DNA of 64,000 nt from assembly GCF_020859565.1 (NCBI RefSeq), contig NZ_JAJHUO010000040.1, positions 31,141 to 95,140 on the forward strand, written 5' to 3'. The notes under the pieces were generated by a model. The model worked only from the letters and a program-made list of their open reading frames with translations, was not told the DNA's origin and did no database searches. Of the stretch, positions 59,389 through 64,000 are shown one piece after another. Each line of letters opens with the position of its first letter. The first letter of the stretch is position 1. The position numbers and the translations under genes are program-made. The DNA comes from Saccharothrix luteola. GTDB lineage: Bacteria; Actinomycetota; Actinomycetes; Mycobacteriales; Pseudonocardiaceae.

Positions 59389-60146
59389 GTCAGCTCGAAC
59401 AAGGTGGGCTCCGGCTTCTCGGACTCCCCCAGCGTGACGGCCGCCATCAGCGACGGGTCGTTGTTCTTGATGCTGTTGACCTTCGTCGACACCGGGCGCA
59501 GCTCCAGCGCGTCGACCAGGTCGAGGTCGGGCGCGAGCAGGTCCTTCGGGTCGTCGTTGTCCGGGTCGAGCCACGCCGCCCAGCGGTCCTTCGGCAGCAC
59601 CAGCGGCATCCGGTGGTGCACGGAGGTCATCTCGCCGATCGCGTCCGTGGTGAGCACGGCGCACGTGATGATCGGCTTGCGCTCGTCGCCGTCCTGCTGC
59701 CACCACACCGACCAGATGCCGGCCATGGCGAGGCTGGAGTCGTCGCCGGGGTTGATGAAGTACGGCTGCTTGCGGCCCTCGCCCGGCTGCCACTCGTACC
59801 AGCCGGCGGCCGGGACGATGCACCGGCGCTTGGCCGCCGAGTTCCGGTAGGCGGGCTTGTCCAGCACGCTCTCCGCCCGCGCGTTGATCATCTTCGCGGC
59901 GCCGGACAGGTCCTTGGCCCAGTGCGGCACCAGGCCCCAGCGCATCACGCGGACGCTGCGCTCGGTGGTGTCCGGGTCGGGGTTGCCCTCCTCGTCGCGC
60001 GGGTGCCGTTCGACCACGGCGAGCACCTGCTTGGTCGGCGCGACGTTGTAGTCCGCGCCGGGCGCCTCGCCCTCGGTGCCGTCGACCGCGTCGAACTCCG
60101 CCGCGAGCAGCGCGGGGTTCTTGGTGGACGCGTACCTGCCGCACAC
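59385..60146 (-). CDS. SRAP (HMCES/YedK) abasic-site DNA-protein crosslinking protein
   Basis: A 253-residue SRAP protein. After removal of Met the N-terminal residue is Cys2 (CGRYAST), which forms a thiazolidine crosslink with abasic sites in single-stranded DNA. Other conserved parts: YNVAPTKQVLAVV, WGLVPHWAKD, INARAESV, RRCIVPAAGWYEWQ and the active-site HHRMPLVL. I set the start at GTG 60146 because a longer form would bury the essential Cys. GAGAGGTG lies upstream. Confidence 0.95.
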   Translation of the reverse strand: MCGRYASTKNPALLAAEFDAVDGTEGEAPGADYNVAPTKQVLAVVERHPRDEEGNPDPDTTERSVRVMRWGLVPHWAKDLSGAAKMINARAESVLDKPAYRNSAAKRRCIVPAAGWYEWQPGEGRKQPYFINPGDDSSLAMAGIWSVWWQQDGDERKPIITCAVLTTDAIGEMTSVHHRMPLVLPKDRWAAWLDPDNDDPKDLLAPDLDLVDALELRPVSTKVNSIKNNDPSLMAAVTLGESEKPEPTLFELT

Positions 60147-60247
60147 ACCGATCACCTCTCCACAGATCACCCTCGGGCGAAGCCCATCGTCGCACGTCGG
60201 AAAGCCCGGTGCGAGCTGTCGACCACCCGATGCGGAATCATCAAGCC

Positions 60248-61522
60248 ATGACTCAGCAGTGGTCCGCTCCCACCGCCGACGGCCCGGTCGACGCGACGGT
60301 ACCCGTGCCAGGCTCCAAGTCGATCACCAACCGCGCGCTCGTGCTCGCCGCCCTGGCCGACCGCCCGTCCACCGTGCACGCGCCGCTGCGCAGCCGCGAC
60401 ACCAAGCTGATGGTCGACGCGCTGCGGTCGCTCGGCGTCGGGATCGACGACGGCCCGGACGGGTCCTGGCTGGTCACACCCCACGAGATGCACGGCCCGG
60501 CGCAGGTCGACTGTGGCCTGGCGGGCACCGTGATGCGGTTCCTGCCGCCCGCCGCCGCGCTCGCGGTCGGCGACATCACCTTCGACGGCGACCCGCACGC
60601 GCGGACCCGACCGATGACCACGATCCTGGACGCGCTGCGGGCGTTGGGCGCGGACGTGGCGGGCGACGCGCTGCCGTTCACGCTGCACGGCAAGGGCGGC
60701 GTGCCCGGTGGCGAGGTCACCATCGACGCGTCGGCGTCGTCCCAGTTCGTGTCCGGGCTCCTGCTGTCGGGCGCGCGGTACGAGAGCGGCGTGACGATCC
60801 GGCACGACGGCAAGCCCGTGCCCTCCATGCCCCACATCGAGATGACCGTGGCGATGATGCGCCAGGCCGGTGTCGTGGTGGACGACGCGTCGCCGAACGA
60901 GTGGCGGGTCGAGCCGGGCCCCGTCGAGGGCCGCGACTGGCACGTCGAGCCGGACCTGTCCAACGCGACCGCGTTCCTGGCGGCGGCGGCCGTCACCGGC
61001 GGCCGGGTGACGATCCCGGGTTGGCCGACCCGGACCACGCAGCCCGGAGGCGCGGCGCAGGACCTCTTCGGGCGCATGGGCTGCGAGGTCGCGCTGTCCG
61101 ACGCCGGCCTGGTGCTGCGCGGGCCGGACAGGTTGACCGGGATCGACCTCGACCTGCGTGACGAGAGCGAGCTGACGCCGACCGTCGCGGCCCTGGCGGC
61201 GCTGGCCGACGGGCGGACGCGCATCCGCGGTGTCGCCCACATCCGCGGCCACGAGACGGACCGGCTCGCCGCGCTCGCCGCCGAGATCAACCGGCTGGGC
61301 GGCGACGCGGAGGAGACCGAGGACGGCCTGGTCATCACGCCGCGACCGCTGCGCGGCGGCGTGTGGCGCGCCTACGCCGACCACCGGATGGCCACCGCCG
61401 GCGCGATCATCGGCCTGGTCGTCGAGGGCGTGTCCGTGGACGACATCGGCTGCACCACGAAGACGCTGCCCGACTTCCCCGGCATGTGGGCGGCCATGCT
61501 GGCGCTGCCGGGGGCGCGCTGA
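60248..61522 (+). CDS. aroA: 3-phosphoshikimate 1-carboxyvinyltransferase (EPSP synthase)
   Basis: A 424-residue shikimate-pathway enzyme joining PEP and shikimate 3-phosphate. Motifs: VPVPGSKSITNRALVLAALA (phosphate-binding), LAGTVMRFLPP, GDPHARTRPM (PEP site), ASASSQFVSGLLL, RGHETDRLAALAAEI and YADHRMATAGAI. It is the class with Gly in the LAGT segment, so probably of the glyphosate-sensitive type, which is inference. The ATG at 60248 gives the usual N-terminus. rsgA follows after one base. Confidence 0.96.
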   Translation: MTQQWSAPTADGPVDATVPVPGSKSITNRALVLAALADRPSTVHAPLRSRDTKLMVDALRSLGVGIDDGPDGSWLVTPHEMHGPAQVDCGLAGTVMRFLPPAAALAVGDITFDGDPHARTRPMTTILDALRALGADVAGDALPFTLHGKGGVPGGEVTIDASASSQFVSGLLLSGARYESGVTIRHDGKPVPSMPHIEMTVAMMRQAGVVVDDASPNEWRVEPGPVEGRDWHVEPDLSNATAFLAAAAVTGGRVTIPGWPTRTTQPGGAAQDLFGRMGCEVALSDAGLVLRGPDRLTGIDLDLRDESELTPTVAALAALADGRTRIRGVAHIRGHETDRLAALAAEINRLGGDAEETEDGLVITPRPLRGGVWRAYADHRMATAGAIIGLVVEGVSVDDIGCTTKTLPDFPGMWAAMLALPGAR

Positions 61523-61523
61523 C

Positions 61524-62534
61524 GTGGCGAGGGGCGACTGGCGGCGGTTGGACGAGTCCGACGTGCGGGTGCGGCCGGGCAAGGGCACCCGGCCGCGCAG
61601 CAAGCGCCGGCCCGAGCACGCGGACGCCGTGCCCGCCATGGTCGTCGGCGTCGACCGGGGCCGGTGGACGTGCGCGATGGACGGCGACCCGGGGCGGCTG
61701 GTCGTCGCCATGCGGGCGCGGGAGCTCGGCCGCACGCCGGTCGTCGTCGGCGACCACGTCGGGCTGGTCGGCGACACGTCCGGCCAGCCGGACACGTTGG
61801 CGCGGATCGTGCGGGTGGAGCAGCGGCGCAGCGTGCTGCGGCGCACGGCGGACGACACGGACCCGTTCGAGCGGGTGGTGGTGGCCAACGCCGAGCAGCT
61901 GGTGATCGTGTCGGCGTTGGCCGACCCGCAGCCCCGTCGCGGTTTCATCGACCGGTGCCTGGTGGCGGCGTGGGCGGGCGGGCTGGAACCGCTGCTGTGC
62001 TTGACGAAGTCGGACCTGGCGTCGCCGGACGAGCTGGTCGCCGCGTACGCCGAGCTGGACCTGCCGGTGGTGGTGACGCGGTCCGACCAGGACCCGGACG
62101 AGCTGCGCGGGCGGCTGGCGAACCGGTTGTCGGCGTTGATCGGGCACTCGGGCGTCGGCAAGTCGACGTTGGTGAACCGGCTGGTGCCCGACGCGCACCG
62201 GGCGGTGGGCGTGGTGAGCGGTGTCGGCAAGGGGCGCCACACGTCGACGCAGACCGTCGCCCTGCCGCTGCCGGAAGGCGGGTGGGCGGTGGACACACCG
62301 GGCATCCGCTCGTTCGGCCTGGCGCACATCACGCCGGACGACATCGTGGGCGCGTTCCCGGACATGAAGGCGATGGCCGAGGAGTGCCCGTCGGGCTGCG
62401 GCCACCAGGGCCCGCCGGACGACCCGGACTGCATGCTGGACGAACTGGTCCGCACCGGCGAGGCCTCCCCCGGCCGGCTGGCCTCCCTGCGCCGCCTCCT
62501 GTCCTCCCGGGGCAAACTGGAGGAATACGACTGA
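61524..62534 (+). CDS. rsgA: Ribosome small-subunit-dependent GTPase RsgA
   Basis: A 336-residue circularly permuted GTPase that checks 30S subunit maturation. An N-terminal OB-like region (about 30-105) is followed by G4 LCLTKSDLAS, then G1 IGHSGVGKSTLVNRLV, G3 VDTPGIRSFG, and a zinc knuckle EECPSGCGHQGPPDDPDC. GTG start at 61524, one base after the aroA stop, so co-transcribed. The order aroA-rsgA is conserved in actinobacteria. Confidence 0.95.
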   Translation: MARGDWRRLDESDVRVRPGKGTRPRSKRRPEHADAVPAMVVGVDRGRWTCAMDGDPGRLVVAMRARELGRTPVVVGDHVGLVGDTSGQPDTLARIVRVEQRRSVLRRTADDTDPFERVVVANAEQLVIVSALADPQPRRGFIDRCLVAAWAGGLEPLLCLTKSDLASPDELVAAYAELDLPVVVTRSDQDPDELRGRLANRLSALIGHSGVGKSTLVNRLVPDAHRAVGVVSGVGKGRHTSTQTVALPLPEGGWAVDTPGIRSFGLAHITPDDIVGAFPDMKAMAEECPSGCGHQGPPDDPDCMLDELVRTGEASPGRLASLRRLLSSRGKLEEYD

Positions 62535-62841
62535 TCCCTTTGCCCGCCCATTGAGACGGTCAAGCTCGCCCTGTTGACCCCGAGGCCTTGCGCACTCCAT
62601 TCTGGGAACAGATCAACCGCTTAAACGCCGGTATCGTCGTCGTGCCCGGAAGGTGTTCATGAGAACGCGCTCAAATATTTAGCACTATCGCTAAAACTTT
62701 TAGCGACGTGCTGGTCGCTCGGCCATATCGGCACCCGGCCGATCGCGCCGACTTCTTGAGCCGATGACCGTTCTCGTCGACAAACGCGATCGCGGACGGC
62801 CACTGTTCGAAAACTTGCGCAAAGTCCGCAGAGGAGACGTC
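62535..62841 (+). promoter_or_regulatory. Upstream region of the GH62 gene with operator-like repeats
   Basis: This 307-base region is richer in A and T than its surroundings. It holds three linked half-sites: TTTAGC (62678-62683), GCTAAA (62690-62695) and TTTTAGC (62698-62704). CGCTAAAA-C-TTTTAGCG (62689-62705) is a perfect 8-base palindrome around one base. The core AAACTTT resembles sites of LacI-type xylan regulators (BxlR-like). No coding region is supported. Confidence 0.55.
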
Positions 62842-64000
62842 ATGTCAATGCAACGACGCAGCTTCATGACCAGGTCCAGAGCAGCAAATGTCGGCGCCGC
62901 GGTGGCGAGCGCCGCACTGCTGGCAACGGCTGCGACCCTGGTGGCGTTGCCGGCCGGCGCCGCGGCCGCCGGCTGTTCGGTGAACTACGCCGTGGCTTCG
63001 CAGTGGCAGGGCGGCTTCACCGGCAACGTGTCGATCACCAACCTGGGTGATCCGCTGACCGGGTGGACGTTGACGTGGTCGTTCGGCGCGGGCCAGACGG
63101 TGACGCAGTCGTGGAGCACGTCGTTGACGCAGAGCGGTTCCGCGGTGACCGCGAAGAACGTGAGCTACAACGGTTCGATCGCCACCGGCGGTTCGGCGTC
63201 GTTCGGTTTCAACGGGTCGTGGACGGGCAGCAACCCGATTCCGACGAGTTTCGCCCTGAACGGCGTGGTGTGCACCGGTAGCACGACGTCGACGACCACC
63301 CCGACCAGCACCACTTCCACCTCCACTTCCACTTCCACTTCCACCACCACTTCCACGACGACGACCACCACGCCCGGCACATGCGCGCTGCCGTCGAGGT
63401 ACCGCTGGTCGTCGACGGGCGCGCTGGCGAACCCGAGGTCGGGCTGGGTGTCGCTCAAGGACTTCACCTACGTGCCTTACAACGGCAAGCACCTGGTCTA
63501 CGGCACGACGCACGACTTCGGGACTCGCTGGGGCTCGATGAACTTCGGGCTCTTCGGCAACTGGTCCGAGATGGCCTCGGCGCCCCAGCAGGCCATGAAC
63601 ATCGGCACCGTCGCGCCCACGCTGATCTACTTCGCCCCGAAGAACATCTGGGTGCTCGCCTACCAGTGGGGTGGCACCGCGTTCAGCTACCGGACGTCGA
63701 GCGACCCCACCAACCCGAACGGGTGGTCGGCGCAGCAGGTGCTCTCCACGGCGAGCATCACCGGTTCCGGCACGGGCCCGATCGACCAGACGCTCATCGG
63801 CGACGGCCAGAACATGTACCTGTTCTTCGCCGGTGACAACGGCAAGATCTACCGCCAGGTCATGCCGCTCGGGAACTTCCCGGGCAGCTTCGGCTCGTCC
63901 TACACCACGATCATGAGCGACACGACGAACAACCTGTTCGAAGCGGTCGAGGTCTACAAGGTCCAGGGCCAGAACCAGTACCTCATGATCGTCGAGGCGA
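62842..64000 (+). CDS. Secreted alpha-L-arabinofuranosidase, CBM2-GH62, truncated by the window edge
   Basis: A secreted plant-polysaccharide enzyme, 386 residues visible and open at the right end. Twin-Arg-like start (QRRSFMTRSRAA) and hydrophobic signal ending near AGAAAA; CBM2 cellulose/xylan-binding domain (about 45-145: VNYAVASQWQGGFTGNVSITN, then NPIPTSFALNG); Ser/Thr linker (about 148-180); GH62 catalytic domain from about residue 180 (LPSRYRWSSTGALANP, LVYGTTHDFG, VAPTLIYFAPKNIWVLAYQW, GPIDQTLIGDG). GH62 removes arabinose side chains from arabinoxylan. GAGGAG lies 8 bases before the ATG. Operator-like repeats upstream suggest sugar control. Confidence 0.93.
   Translation, partial: MSMQRRSFMTRSRAANVGAAVASAALLATAATLVALPAGAAAAGCSVNYAVASQWQGGFTGNVSITNLGDPLTGWTLTWSFGAGQTVTQSWSTSLTQSGSAVTAKNVSYNGSIATGGSASFGFNGSWTGSNPIPTSFALNGVVCTGSTTSTTTPTSTTSTSTSTSTSTTTSTTTTTTPGTCALPSRYRWSSTGALANPRSGWVSLKDFTYVPYNGKHLVYGTTHDFGTRWGSMNFGLFGNWSEMASAPQQAMNIGTVAPTLIYFAPKNIWVLAYQWGGTAFSYRTSSDPTNPNGWSAQQVLSTASITGSGTGPIDQTLIGDGQNMYLFFAGDNGKIYRQVMPLGNFPGSFGSSYTTIMSDTTNNLFEAVEVYKVQGQNQYLMIVEA

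Noticed and set aside
1..64000. tRNA, rRNA, CRISPR arrays, insertion sequences, integrase and attachment sites, known riboswitches
   Set aside because: None could be recognised by eye; a tRNAscan, Infernal and IS search would settle it.

Overview
The window is very GC-rich actinomycete chromosome, most likely from the Pseudonocardiaceae (Saccharothrix, Actinosynnema or Lentzea type). The reasons are the base composition, frequent GTG starts, many 4-nt ATGA/GTGA gene overlaps, leaderless promoters, an XRE/DUF397 pair, a Methyltransf_19 protein, DUF6104, a nickel superoxide dismutase and a WhiB1/SigH/PdtaS block laid out as in mycobacteria. The genus is inference. I see no rRNA, tRNA, CRISPR array, insertion sequence, prophage or large biosynthetic cluster, and base use looks even throughout, so this reads as core chromosome with small accessory pieces.

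Layout. 0.2-9 kb: a coupled pair of small unknown proteins, an ABC-2 transporter whose ATPase has a Gln/Pro/Tyr-rich tail, a single-chain ABC exporter with one degenerate ATP site, and a TetR regulator in front of a broken FAD monooxygenase gene. 9-14 kb: an autoregulated ArsR/SRPBCC pair and the multidomain 2-oxoglutarate decarboxylase/dehydrogenase kgd with a DUF6104 gene behind it. 14-21 kb: aldo/keto reductase, O-antigen-ligase-like membrane protein with a secreted partner, a divergent LysR/DHDPS-family pair, and a soluble metzincin-like protein with a small companion. 20.8-28.6 kb: one histidine-utilisation operon, hutH-hutU-M20 hydrolase-hutF-XRE-DUF397-hutI, with a regulator pair embedded in it. 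28.7-34.3 kb: a three-gene ABC-2 exporter, a SigE-family sigma factor with a membrane-anchored partner, an IclR regulator, and a membrane protein with a RHIM-like motif.

34.4-46 kb: a four-gene osmoprotectant (OpuC-type) uptake operon, a BpsA-like protein, a PGQP-repeat membrane protein, a YbaB-like/WXG-like pair, a five-PAS GGDEF-EAL protein with a structured leader, and malic enzyme. 46-54.5 kb: RmlC-like epimerase, divergent sodX/sodN, phosphatase and acetyltransferase genes, a MarR regulator with its operator, a methyltransferase, a secreted trypsin-like protease and a lipid kinase.

54.7-62.5 kb is a conserved redox and housekeeping block: whiB1 with two CRP-type sites, pdtaS with an apparent CTG start, a biotinyl carrier protein, the 24-aa ribosomal protein bL37, the rshA/sigH thiol-stress pair with a perfect SigR/SigH-type promoter, ybaK, an SRAP protein, aroA and rsgA. 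The window ends inside a secreted CBM2-GH62 arabinofuranosidase preceded by a cluster of operator-like repeats.

I found no clear-cut new multi-gene system. The best leads are the RHIM-like membrane protein, the XRE/DUF397 pair coupled to hutI, the metzincin-like pair, the BpsA-like protein, and several regulatory sites that can be read directly from the DNA.
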